A DNA stretch of 64,000 nt from an uncultured Coriobacteriaceae bacterium. Lineage in GTDB: Bacteria; Actinomycetota; Coriobacteriia; Coriobacteriales; Coriobacteriaceae. The notes under the pieces are model-generated. The model saw only the letters and a list, made by a program, of their open reading frames with translations, was not told the origin of the DNA and made no database searches. A program made the position numbers and the translations under genes. The DNA lies in contig CALUOP010000005.1 in the NCBI GenBank assembly GCA_944322305.1, positions 1 to 64,000 of the forward strand. The letters run 5' to 3'. This document shows, one piece after another, positions 45,089 through 52,907 of the stretch; position 1 is the stretch's first letter; the number at the start of each line of letters is the position of its first letter.

Positions 45089-45123
45089 GCGGGTTCCTTC
45101 TGCCGGATGGGTGTTCCGCAGGC

Positions 45124-45129
45124 ATTATA
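45124..45129 (-). promoter_or_regulatory. -10 box of the CLC gene
   Basis: Minus-strand TATAAT 35 bases before the start codon at 45088. Confidence 0.5.
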
Positions 45130-45202
45130 GTCTCCGTCTCCTGACTTTTTGCCCTACACGACGCGATTGACGCGGCTGTCCCGGTTTGGACTGCACGGAG
45201 GT

Positions 45203-45381
45203 GTGCAAATATTTGAGCTATGAACGATTGACGGCAGTGGTCTCTGTCGGGCCTTTGGAAAAATGCATACGCATGGCAGGCTATCAGGTACAACAATGAT
45301 CGTTATGCATAAAAGCGACCCTCGAAGCAGGGAGGGGACGCAGCCCGGACCGGAAATCGTTCATAGCTCGAATATTTGCAC
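45203..45381. repeat. 179-bp inverted-repeat element with 27-bp arms
   Basis: Arms 45203-45229 (GTGCAAATATTTGAGC and on) and 45355-45381 match at 26 of 27 positions; the 125-base centre holds further TGCAT-rich words. Arms are AT-richer than the surroundings. It fills most of the gap between the divergent CLC and GNAT genes. It could be a MITE-like remnant or a transcribed hairpin; no transposase or clear target duplication is seen. Confidence 0.8.
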
Positions 45382-45533
45382 GGCGCGTGGACCGCGTGCG
45401 GCCACGCCGTTACCTTGGCGTACCCATGGCTGCGCCGCCGCTCGATTCTGTGACCGGCATCTTCGGAAAAACGCGTCCACGGGGTATAACATATGTATCT
45501 GTGTCTATGCGGCAACGCCGCAGAGAGGGTGTT

Positions 45534-45980
45534 ATGAACTTCGAGATACGCCTCAACTGCGAGGACGACGCCTACGAGGTGCGCCAGCGCGTGTTCATGG
45601 AGGAGCAGGGCTACCGAAACGAGTTCGACGAGATCGACGAGGACGCCACGCATCTCACGATCTACACCGACGGGGAGCTGGTGGGCTGCGCGCGCCTGTA
45701 TCCGAGCGAGCCGGGGTCGCCCCACTTCATCTTGGGGCGCGTGGCGGTGCTGCCCGAGTACCGCGGACAGGGTTTTGCCACCGAGCTTATCTGCGCCGCG
45801 GAGGACGTGGCGCGCGAGCTGGGGGCCGACACCATCCGCCTGCACGCCCAGGAGTACATCCAGGGGCTCTACGGCAAGCAGGGCTACGTGCCGGTGACTG
45901 CGGTTGATTTTGAAGACGAGGGCCAGCCGCACGTGTGGATGGAGAAAGTCATCGACGCTACCGACGATCACGCCGTGTAG
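45534..45980 (+). CDS. GNAT-family N-acetyltransferase, ElaA-like
   Basis: 148 residues. Typical small GNAT: YEVRQRVFMEEQGY near the start, the acetyl-CoA loop VLPEYRGQGFATELI, and YGKQGYVPV near the end, as in ElaA-type acyltransferases. The substrate is unknown. AGAGAGGG lies 4 bases before ATG 45534, and a TATAAC at 45485 could be its -10. Confidence 0.9.
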   Translation: MNFEIRLNCEDDAYEVRQRVFMEEQGYRNEFDEIDEDATHLTIYTDGELVGCARLYPSEPGSPHFILGRVAVLPEYRGQGFATELICAAEDVARELGADTIRLHAQEYIQGLYGKQGYVPVTAVDFEDEGQPHVWMEKVIDATDDHAV

Positions 45981-45990
45981 CCGCGATCCG

Positions 45991-46071
45991 TGCGCCAATC
46001 TAGGCCGTGCTTAATTTGGCGCATTACGTAAGACAGAATGCGCCAAATTAAGCACGGCCTAGATTGGCGCA
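45991..46071. repeat. Perfect 35-bp palindrome arms with 11-base loop
   Basis: Arms 45991-46025 and 46037-46071 (starting TGCGCCAATCTAGG) are exact reverse complements around ACGTAAGACAG. It begins 10 bases after the GNAT stop and ends just before the ribosome binding site of the next gene. No T run follows. Outer motif shared with the repeat at 56-86. Confidence 0.95.
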
Positions 46072-46085
46072 GTGGGGAGGAAGCA

Positions 46086-47150
46086 ATGGCAGACCGTGTT
46101 TTGAACCTGGCGTTTATCGGCAACGGCAAGAGCACCAACCGCTACCACGCGCCGTTCGTGCTCACCCGGCCGGAAGAGTTCCGCATCACCCACGTGTACG
46201 AGCGCCACCTGGGCACTTCGCCGTGGAAGGCGCTGCCCGGCGTCACCTACACCGACGACCTCGAGGCGCTTCTCGCCAACCCGGGCGTCGACGTGGTGGC
46301 GGTGTGCACGCCGGTGGGCCCGCACTACGAGCTGGCGCGCAAGGCGCTTGAGGCCGGCAAGCACGTGATCGTAGAGAAGCCCTTCACCGAGACGGTGGCC
46401 CAGGCCGAGGAGCTCTTTGCGCTGGCGCGCGAGAAGGGCCTGTACCTCTCTGCCTACCAGAATCGCCGCTTTGACGCCGACTACCTGACCATGCAGAAGG
46501 TCATCGCCTCCGGCAAGCTCGGACAGGTGTACGAGATCGTGGCCACCTACGACTACTGGCGCCCCGAGGTTCCTGAGGCTGCGCAGGGCTTCGACCCGTA
46601 CAACTCCTTTGTGTACGGTCACGCGGTGCACCTGCTCGACCAGGCGGTGGGCTACCTGGGATCGCCCGACGCCGTGCAGGCCGACGTGCGCCAGATCCTG
46701 GGGCCGGGCCGCATGAACGACTACTTCGACTTTGCGCTGAACTACGCGCCCGACGCCCGCGCCGACCTGCCCATCGCTCCTGACGGGCTGCGCTACGAGG
46801 TGAAGGCCAGCTACTTCCGCGCCCAGCTGCGGCCGAGCCTGGCCGTTTACGGCACGCGCGGCTGCTTCGTGAAGCAGACCAAGGATCGCCAGGAAGAGCA
46901 CCTCAAGGTGTTCTATATGCCTGGCGAGCCCGGCTTTGGCGAGGATCGCCCGGAGGACTTCGCCACCGTGACCTATTACGACGAGAACGGCTACCACGAG
47001 GAGAAGGTCGTAAGCGTCCAGGGCGACTACGCGCGCTTGTACGACACGGTGTACCGCGCCATCGTCAAGGGCGAGGCACCTTTCGTGAAGCCCGAGCAGA
47101 CGCTCGCCGTGATGCGCATCATGGCCGACGCGGTGGCTGGTCTGGCGTAA
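46086..47150 (+). CDS. Gfo/Idh/MocA-family oxidoreductase
   Basis: 354 residues. NAD(P)-binding Rossmann start NLAFIGNGKSTNRYH, and the conserved EKPFTETVAQAEEL with the catalytic-site Lys; AYQNRRFDADY and FVYGHAVHLLDQAVG follow as in this family. These enzymes oxidise or reduce sugars, inositols or related cyclic polyols. No partner gene points to a substrate. The ribosome binding site GGGGAGGAAG follows directly after the big palindrome, so a folded hairpin could mask translation. Confidence 0.92.
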   Translation: MADRVLNLAFIGNGKSTNRYHAPFVLTRPEEFRITHVYERHLGTSPWKALPGVTYTDDLEALLANPGVDVVAVCTPVGPHYELARKALEAGKHVIVEKPFTETVAQAEELFALAREKGLYLSAYQNRRFDADYLTMQKVIASGKLGQVYEIVATYDYWRPEVPEAAQGFDPYNSFVYGHAVHLLDQAVGYLGSPDAVQADVRQILGPGRMNDYFDFALNYAPDARADLPIAPDGLRYEVKASYFRAQLRPSLAVYGTRGCFVKQTKDRQEEHLKVFYMPGEPGFGEDRPEDFATVTYYDENGYHEEKVVSVQGDYARLYDTVYRAIVKGEAPFVKPEQTLAVMRIMADAVAGLA

Positions 47151-47221
47151 GGACCGCCGGCCGCTGGCGGGTTCAGCGGGCCGTTTGCGCGATACGCTGG
47201 CGCCGCGCAGCCAGATGCGCG

Positions 47222-47227
47222 TACAAT
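47222..47227 (+). promoter_or_regulatory. -10 box of the serine hydrolase gene
   Basis: TACAAT preceded by CG, 41 bases before ATG 47269. Confidence 0.45.
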
Positions 47228-47268
47228 TTACTCTATTTCACAGGAAGCCGGGGAACGCAGGTACGCTC

Positions 47269-49314
47269 ATGAGCCATAACGAGAACAGCGGACGGGAGCG
47301 CGCGCCGCGCGGTGCCAACCGTCGCGGTGACCGCGGGGCGCGCGCCTCTGCCGGTGCGCGCGGGGCGGACGCAGCCCGGTCCGTGCTGGGAAAGGTTGGC
47401 TCGGGGGCCCGCAAGGTGGGGTCGCAGGCACGCAAGGCCGGCTCTGCCGTTGCCCCGCACTTCAGGCGGGCCTCCAAGGCGGATGTGCGCGCCCAGGCCG
47501 AGGAGCGCGACGCCGCGCGCGGGCAGGGGCGCCCCGGCGGGCGTCCGCACGGTCCCCGCGCACCGCGTGACGCGCGGAACGCTGCGGCGCAGAACGCGCG
47601 CGGATCGCAGCGCGGATACGGCGAAGACGAGCAGCGCTTCTCGAGCGCCGGCGCGTACGGCCGTGACGCGTCTGCCGCCCCAGGCGGGCGCAACGTGGCG
47701 CTTGCCGGTGGTGCCGGTAGGAGCAGTGCGCGCAGCGGGTTCACTGCCGTAGACGGCGGGCGCAGCGACGCGTACGACTACGGTAGTGCCTATCGGGACG
47801 ATTACGCGGCTGGCCGCGACGCGTACGGCTATGGCGCTGGCCGCAGCGGTTACGGCTCTGAGCAGGGTGCGTACCGCGCAGGCGCCAACGGTTACGGGCG
47901 GGACGAGCGCGCCGGCGGCTACGATGACGTATATGGCCAGGGTGGCTACGATTCTGGCTACGGCCCCGACTACGACGACGGTTACAGCTACGGCTCCGAC
48001 CGCTCGGGCGCGCGCCGCGGCGGGTATCGCGCTGCCGGCTCCGAGGGCCCGTACGACGCATATGACCCGTATGACGACGGTGGCTACGATCGCGACGACG
48101 CATATGACTCCGGTTACGGCTCGTACGCCGCAGGCGAGCCCGACCGGATCGTGCCCGACGAGCCGCGCAGGCCCCATCGCTACGTCCGGCCCGACCTCGG
48201 CCCGGTGCCCGGCTCTCCCTCGCGTCGTCCCGGCGGTGCCGCCGCAGCGCGGCGCCGCAGGAACAATCACCGCCTCATCTTGGCGCGGCACCAGCGCCGC
48301 TCGTTTGCGCCGTGGGCGCTTGCGGGCGTGGTGGTGGTTCTCGCCGTGGTGCTGGGCGTGAACTTTGTGAACGGACGCATGGAGGCGCAGCGCCAGGCGG
48401 AGGAGGCCGCAGCCGCCGAGGCCGCGGCCCAAGAGGAGGCGCGCGAGCAGCGCCGCATGATTGAGAGCTTCTCGATCGCCAACGCCGACCTGGACAGCAT
48501 CCCGGCGGCCCAAACTGATCCGGAGCTGTTCTCGCTTTCCGGTGCCGACGCGCCCGAGCTCACCGACAACGAGCTCAAGGCCCTCTCGACGGCGCTCGCC
48601 CCGGTGAGCGAGCTGGGTGAGGCGGGCTACGTGCTCATCAACCTGGAGACGGGCTTCGGGCTGGCCTACAACGCCGACGAGCGCATCTACGGCGCCAGCT
48701 CGTTCAAGTTTCCCTACGCCGTCTACCTGTGCCAAGACCTGGTCGACGGCGGCAAGCTCGCGCTTGACGACGAATGTCCGGAAAGCGCAAGCGGCCTGAG
48801 CGTCTCGGAGCTCATCCGGGCGTCCGTGGTCGACTCGGACAACGACTCGTTCGTGGCGCTGCGCGACGCCTACGACGCCGAGGACTTCGACACCTGGATC
48901 GAGGACCTGGGCGTAACCGACGCGCGGTACGACCAGGAGAGCTTTCCCACGCTGAGCACGCGCAGCCTCGTGAAGCTGTGGGCCAACGCGTACCAGTACT
49001 TCCAGACCGGCGGCGACACGGCTACCTGGCTCAAGGGTCTGTGCGGGAAAACCACCACGTCGTTTCTCCGCGACGGCATCACGCAGCCGGGCATAACCGT
49101 GTACGACAAGGCCGGCTGGTACCCGAGCGAGGACGAGGCGTACTGCAGCGTCACGGACGCGGGCATTGTGGAGGACGCGGACGGCACGCCGTACCTCATG
49201 GCCGTGATGACGAGCATGTCGTACAGCGACGAGGCGGTCGAGGCGTTCGAAGGGCTCGCCAACATCATCTTCAGCACGCGCGGCGCCCTCGCCGTCGACG
49301 CGACGGAGGAGTAG
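47269..49314 (+). CDS. Membrane-anchored beta-lactamase-fold serine hydrolase with long low-complexity cytoplasmic tail
   Basis: 681 residues. About 340 N-terminal residues are disordered: an Arg/Ala-rich part (to about 130), then a Tyr/Gly/Asp-rich part with repeated GYG, GYD and DDGY words. A membrane helix follows (FAPWALAGVVVVLAVVLG, about 345-365). The outer domain has the active-site SxxK in GASSFKFP, an SDN in VVDSDNDSF, and KAGWYPS in place of KTG. The fold is that of class A beta-lactamases and PBP-like hydrolases; whether it cleaves beta-lactams or wall peptides is unknown. The ribosome binding site is weak. Confidence 0.85.
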   Translation: MSHNENSGRERAPRGANRRGDRGARASAGARGADAARSVLGKVGSGARKVGSQARKAGSAVAPHFRRASKADVRAQAEERDAARGQGRPGGRPHGPRAPRDARNAAAQNARGSQRGYGEDEQRFSSAGAYGRDASAAPGGRNVALAGGAGRSSARSGFTAVDGGRSDAYDYGSAYRDDYAAGRDAYGYGAGRSGYGSEQGAYRAGANGYGRDERAGGYDDVYGQGGYDSGYGPDYDDGYSYGSDRSGARRGGYRAAGSEGPYDAYDPYDDGGYDRDDAYDSGYGSYAAGEPDRIVPDEPRRPHRYVRPDLGPVPGSPSRRPGGAAAARRRRNNHRLILARHQRRSFAPWALAGVVVVLAVVLGVNFVNGRMEAQRQAEEAAAAEAAAQEEAREQRRMIESFSIANADLDSIPAAQTDPELFSLSGADAPELTDNELKALSTALAPVSELGEAGYVLINLETGFGLAYNADERIYGASSFKFPYAVYLCQDLVDGGKLALDDECPESASGLSVSELIRASVVDSDNDSFVALRDAYDAEDFDTWIEDLGVTDARYDQESFPTLSTRSLVKLWANAYQYFQTGGDTATWLKGLCGKTTTSFLRDGITQPGITVYDKAGWYPSEDEAYCSVTDAGIVEDADGTPYLMAVMTSMSYSDEAVEAFEGLANIIFSTRGALAVDATEE

Positions 49315-49473
49315 CGAGCGACGCGCGACGCGCCGCAGGCTGTTCGCCGCTGCCTTCGCCTCTGCACTTCTCGCATGAAGAAAATCTAAGTCTTTCTCGC
49401 TTAGGTTATATGAGCGCAGATAGGGGTAAGATAGCTTCCGTTCTGCACGTAGTTGAAAGGAAGCGTTTTTCTC

Positions 49474-51489
49474 ATGCGCAAGTTCAAGACAGAGAGCAAA
49501 AAGCTGCTCGACCTCATGATCAACTCGATCTACACCAACCGCGAGATCTTCCTGCGCGAGCTCATCTCCAACGCCTCGGACGCCATCGACAAGCTCTACT
49601 TCAAGAGCCTGACCGACAGCACCGTGGCGCTCAACCAGGACGACCTGGCTATCCGCATCTCCGTTGACAAGGACGCCCGCACGCTCACCGTCTCGGACAA
49701 CGGCATCGGCATGACGGCCGAGGAGCTCGAGCGCAACCTGGGCACCATCGCGCACTCCGGCTCCGAGGAGTTCAAGGCCGAGAACGCCGAGGCCCAGGGC
49801 GACGCTGTGGACATCATCGGCCGCTTCGGCGTGGGCTTCTACTCGGCCTTCATGGTGGCCAAGGAGGTCACGGTTGTCACGCGCGCCTACGCCACCGGCC
49901 AGACGTACCGCTGGACCTCCGACGGCGTGGAGGGCTACACCATCGAGGAGGTTCCCGCTACCGACCCGGCCTACAAGTTCGAGAGCGGCACCGACGTCAT
50001 CCTCACGCTGAAGGACGACACCGACGACGTCTCCTACGACGAGTACCTCTCGGAGTGGCAGCTCAAGGACCTGATCAAGCGCTACAGCAACTACGTGCGC
50101 TACCCCGTTAAGATGATGGTTACCAAGAGCCGCCAGAAGCCCAAGCCCGAGGACGCGGGCGACGACTACCAGCCCGAGTACGAGAGCTACGAGGAGCTGG
50201 AGACCATCAACTCCATGACCCCCATCTGGAAGAAGAAGGCCTCGGAGGTCACGGACGAGGAGTACCACGAGTTTTACAAGTCCACCTTCCACGACTACAC
50301 CGACCCGGTGCGCACCTTCAGCCTGCACGCCGAGGGCGCGCTGGAGTACGACGCGCTGATGTTCATCCCGGGCCGCGCGCCGTTCGACCTGTACAGCAAG
50401 GATTACGAGAAGGGCCTGGAGCTCTACAGCTCCAACGTGCTCATCATGGAGAAGTGCGCCGACCTGCTGCCCGACTACTACAACTTCGTGCGCGGCGTGG
50501 TCGACTCGGCCGACGTGCACCTGAACATCAGCCGCGAGACCCTGCAGCAGACCCGCCAGCTCACCGCCATGGCCAAGCGCATCGAGAAGAAGATCACCTC
50601 CGAGCTCGAGCGCATGCGCGACGACGACCGCGAGGCGTACGAGAAGTTCTTCGAGAACTTCGGCCGCGGCATCAAGTACGGCATCTACCAGAGCTACGGC
50701 ATGAAGGCCGCCGAGCTGGGCGACCTGCTTCTGTTCTGGAGCGCCAAGAACGAGAAGATGGTGACGCTCGCCGAGTACGCCGCCGCCATGCCCGAGGGCC
50801 AGAAGGCCATCTACTTCGCGGCGGGCGACGACCGCGACCGCTTGTCCAAGATGCCGGTGGTCAAGTCGGTGCTCGACCGCGGTTACGACGTGCTGCTGTG
50901 CACCCAGGACGTGGACGAGTTCTGCTTCCAGGCCATGCGCGAGTACGTGTTCACGCCGGTGGTCGAGGCGGATGCGGGCGCGGAGGGCGCCGAGGCCGAG
51001 GGCGAGACGCCGGCCGAGCCCGAGGAGAAGCGCCTGGAGCTCAAGAACGTGGCGTCGGGCGACCTGGACCTTGCCACCGAGGACGAGAAGAAGGCCGCCG
51101 AGGAGGCTGCCAAGGCCAACGAGGGCCTATTCAGCGCCATGAAGGACGCGCTGGGCGAGGGTGCGGTCACCAAGGTCACCGTGTCGGCGCGCCTGACCGC
51201 GGCCGACGACGCGCCGGCTTGCATCACGGCGGAGGGCCCGGTTTCGCTTGAGATGGAGAAGGTCCTGAACGCCGGCCCCATGCCCGAGGGCGTGAAGAGC
51301 CAGCGCGTGTTGGAGCTCAACGCGCAGCACCCGGTGTTCGCCAAGCTGCAGGCTGCGCAGGAGGGCGAGGACGCCGACAAGCTCAAGCTGTACACCGAGC
51401 TGCTGTACGACCAGGCGCTGCTCATGGAGGGTATCGACGTGCCCGACCCGGTGGCGTTCGCGCAGAACGTGTGCAAGCTGATGGCGTAG
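49474..51489 (+). CDS. htpG: Chaperone HtpG (Hsp90)
   Basis: 671 residues. N-terminal GHKL ATPase with LRELISNASDAIDKL, DNGIGM and GRFGVGFYSAFMVA; middle domain with FSLHAEGALEYDALMFIP and NISRETLQQ; C-terminal dimerisation part ending in LCTQDVDEFCFQAM and an acidic stretch. ATP-dependent folding and remodelling of client proteins in the cytoplasm. GAAAGGAAG lies 10 bases before ATG 49474; TAAGAT at 49427 may be its -10, and a short CTAAG-N9-CTTAG palindrome lies upstream of it. Confidence 0.97.
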   Translation: MRKFKTESKKLLDLMINSIYTNREIFLRELISNASDAIDKLYFKSLTDSTVALNQDDLAIRISVDKDARTLTVSDNGIGMTAEELERNLGTIAHSGSEEFKAENAEAQGDAVDIIGRFGVGFYSAFMVAKEVTVVTRAYATGQTYRWTSDGVEGYTIEEVPATDPAYKFESGTDVILTLKDDTDDVSYDEYLSEWQLKDLIKRYSNYVRYPVKMMVTKSRQKPKPEDAGDDYQPEYESYEELETINSMTPIWKKKASEVTDEEYHEFYKSTFHDYTDPVRTFSLHAEGALEYDALMFIPGRAPFDLYSKDYEKGLELYSSNVLIMEKCADLLPDYYNFVRGVVDSADVHLNISRETLQQTRQLTAMAKRIEKKITSELERMRDDDREAYEKFFENFGRGIKYGIYQSYGMKAAELGDLLLFWSAKNEKMVTLAEYAAAMPEGQKAIYFAAGDDRDRLSKMPVVKSVLDRGYDVLLCTQDVDEFCFQAMREYVFTPVVEADAGAEGAEAEGETPAEPEEKRLELKNVASGDLDLATEDEKKAAEEAAKANEGLFSAMKDALGEGAVTKVTVSARLTAADDAPACITAEGPVSLEMEKVLNAGPMPEGVKSQRVLELNAQHPVFAKLQAAQEGEDADKLKLYTELLYDQALLMEGIDVPDPVAFAQNVCKLMA

Positions 51490-51542
51490 CAGCGGCACGC
51501 GGAAGCGCAGGGCGGCGCTGAGCTAGCTGCATAGGCAGGTTA

Positions 51543-51578
51543 ACGGGGCTCGCCGGCGATGATGCCGGCGGGCCCCGT
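51543..51578 (+). terminator. Hairpin after htpG
   Basis: ACGGGGCTCGCCGGC pairs with GCCGGCGGGCCCCGT with one mismatch; only two Ts follow. The rest of 51490-51856 holds a second inverted pair (GTTGCGCGC at 51639 and GCGCGCAAC at 51710) and no gene. Confidence 0.6.
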
Positions 51579-51856
51579 TCGCGTGGCGCGGCGGTCGCTT
51601 TTCCGGCGGCTCTGTTTGGAGCCTGCCTGCCGAGATGGTTGCGCGCGCATAAGGATGTTTAGCCAGTAAAGGTAGCTCTGCGAGCACAAGCGCCGTGTAA
51701 AAACGCTGTGCGCGCAACAGTTTCCTTGCAGCGGCCTATTTCGACTCGTGAGGGGAACGTTTTACGGACGGACGGCGCTGCGATGACAAAACGGCTGGCA
51801 GAGGACGCCGCGGTGCTTCCTTTGCGCTGCCTCGGGCGTTTTCCCGCCGCGGGGCG

Positions 51857-52354
51857 TTAGCAGCCGATGCGGTTCTCGCGCGGGGCGTCGCCGGGTTCGG
51901 TATCAAGCGGCAGCGTGAACTTGTAATGCGAGTTGAGCATGCCCTTGCGCGCGTAGAAGCGGTGCGCGTCGTGGCGCAGCTGGTTGGTGGTGAGCTCGAT
52001 CTGCTGGCAGCCGTGGGCGCGGGCCTCTTCGCACGCGTGGTCAAACAGCGCCCCGCCCAGACCGTGGCTGCGCTCGGCGGGGTCAACTACCAGCTCAAGC
52101 ACTTCGGCTATGCGGGCGGCATGGTGCAGCTGGTCTTCGTAGCGCAGGTTGATAAACGCTGCCACGCGTTCGTCGCCGAGGTTCTCGGCCGTGTCGTCTG
52201 GCCCCGAGGTGGCTACGATGCCCTGCAGAGCAGGGGAGGCCACCTGCGCGCGGTAGATGCGCGCGAAGTCGTCGTAGGGGAGCGCACGCTCCTCCAGCGC
52301 ACACATCAGGCGGTACACGGCGTCCAGGTCGCTCTCGACGGCGTTGCGAAACAT
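51857..52354 (-). CDS. GNAT-family N-acetyltransferase
   Basis: 165 residues, single GNAT domain. The acetyl-CoA loop is ERSHGLGGALFDHA, followed by IELTTNQLRHDAHRFYARKGM, a common layout for GNATs of unknown substrate. AGAGAGGA lies 5 bases before the ATG at 52354 on the minus strand. Divergent from the D-Ala-D-X ligase across a 553-base repeat-bearing gap. Confidence 0.9.
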   Translation of the reverse strand: MFRNAVESDLDAVYRLMCALEERALPYDDFARIYRAQVASPALQGIVATSGPDDTAENLGDERVAAFINLRYEDQLHHAARIAEVLELVVDPAERSHGLGGALFDHACEEARAHGCQQIELTTNQLRHDAHRFYARKGMLNSHYKFTLPLDTEPGDAPRENRIGC

Positions 52355-52451
52355 CTCGGATCCTCTCTGCCCAACGGGCGAACAGGTGCTTGCGGCGGAT
52401 AATCCCAGCGCTATCGTACGCGCGTTTTGCCGGGTCCGGCTCGGCAGTTCT

Positions 52452-52645
52452 CGCGTACGTGGCGGTTACGCATGCCTTTGCGCGGCTCGCTTCGGACAAG
52501 TAACGGTTACGCATGCCTTTGCGTGGCCGGTGGTCCTGTGATTCTCGCACAAGTGGCGGTTACGCATACTTTTGCAAGGCCCGCTTCACGCAAGTGACGC
52601 TTATGCGTGTCTTTGCGTGAGATTTGATGCGGCATAACCGTTACT
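52452..52645. repeat. Degenerate repeat array, AAGTNACGGTTACGCATGCC family
   Basis: Four direct units sharing GGTTACGCAT-CCTTTGCG lie with GGTTAC anchors at 52464, 52505, 52558 and (GCTTAT) 52599, that is 41, 53 and 41 bases apart. An inverted piece (CATAACCGTTACTT) follows at 52632. Units are about 30 bases with 11 or 23 bases between. The rest of 52355-52907 holds a 13-bp inverted repeat (next entry) and the ligase promoter. Confidence 0.75.
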
Positions 52646-52736
52646 TCTTACGTTTCCGCAGGTAGAAGGCTTGGAAATTCCAGGTGTTATACAAAACGGT
52701 CTGGCAAAGAGATGTGTAACCGTTGTTTCCCCTTGG

Positions 52737-52784
52737 ACGACAAAAGCGCGGGCGTCCGGCACGCGATGCTTGCGCTTTTGTCGT
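52737..52784. repeat. 13-bp perfect inverted repeat
   Basis: ACGACAAAAGCGC (52737-52749) and GCGCTTTTGTCGT (52772-52784) with a 22-base centre, ahead of the ligase promoter. May be a terminator-like hairpin or operator. Confidence 0.7.
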
Positions 52785-52811
52785 AAAAGCGTGGGCGCCG
52801 CCGCTCGGATT

Positions 52812-52838
52812 TTGACGCCTGCGGCAAGTGGGTATCAT
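52812..52838 (+). promoter_or_regulatory. Promoter of the D-Ala-D-X ligase gene
   Basis: TTGACG (52812-52817) and TATCAT (52833-52838) with 15-base spacing, 69 bases before the start codon. Confidence 0.5.
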
Positions 52839-52907
52839 GAGGGCTGGCAAATTGCTGCCCGCAAAACGCAGCTCGAAAAACGCAGCCCAGCAAAGGAGCG
52901 TGTTCCT

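Noticed and set aside
45089-45180. Fluoride riboswitch ahead of the CLC gene
   Set aside because: The conserved crcB-motif blocks are not found and the -10 box leaves only about 30 bases of leader.
47233-50520. 1095-codon open frame on the minus strand
   Set aside because: It runs antisense through the serine hydrolase and htpG, which have clear motifs and starts; long antisense frames are expected at this GC content.
52452-52645. CRISPR array ahead of the ligase
   Set aside because: Gaps of 11 and 23 bases between degenerate units, with an inverted copy, do not fit.
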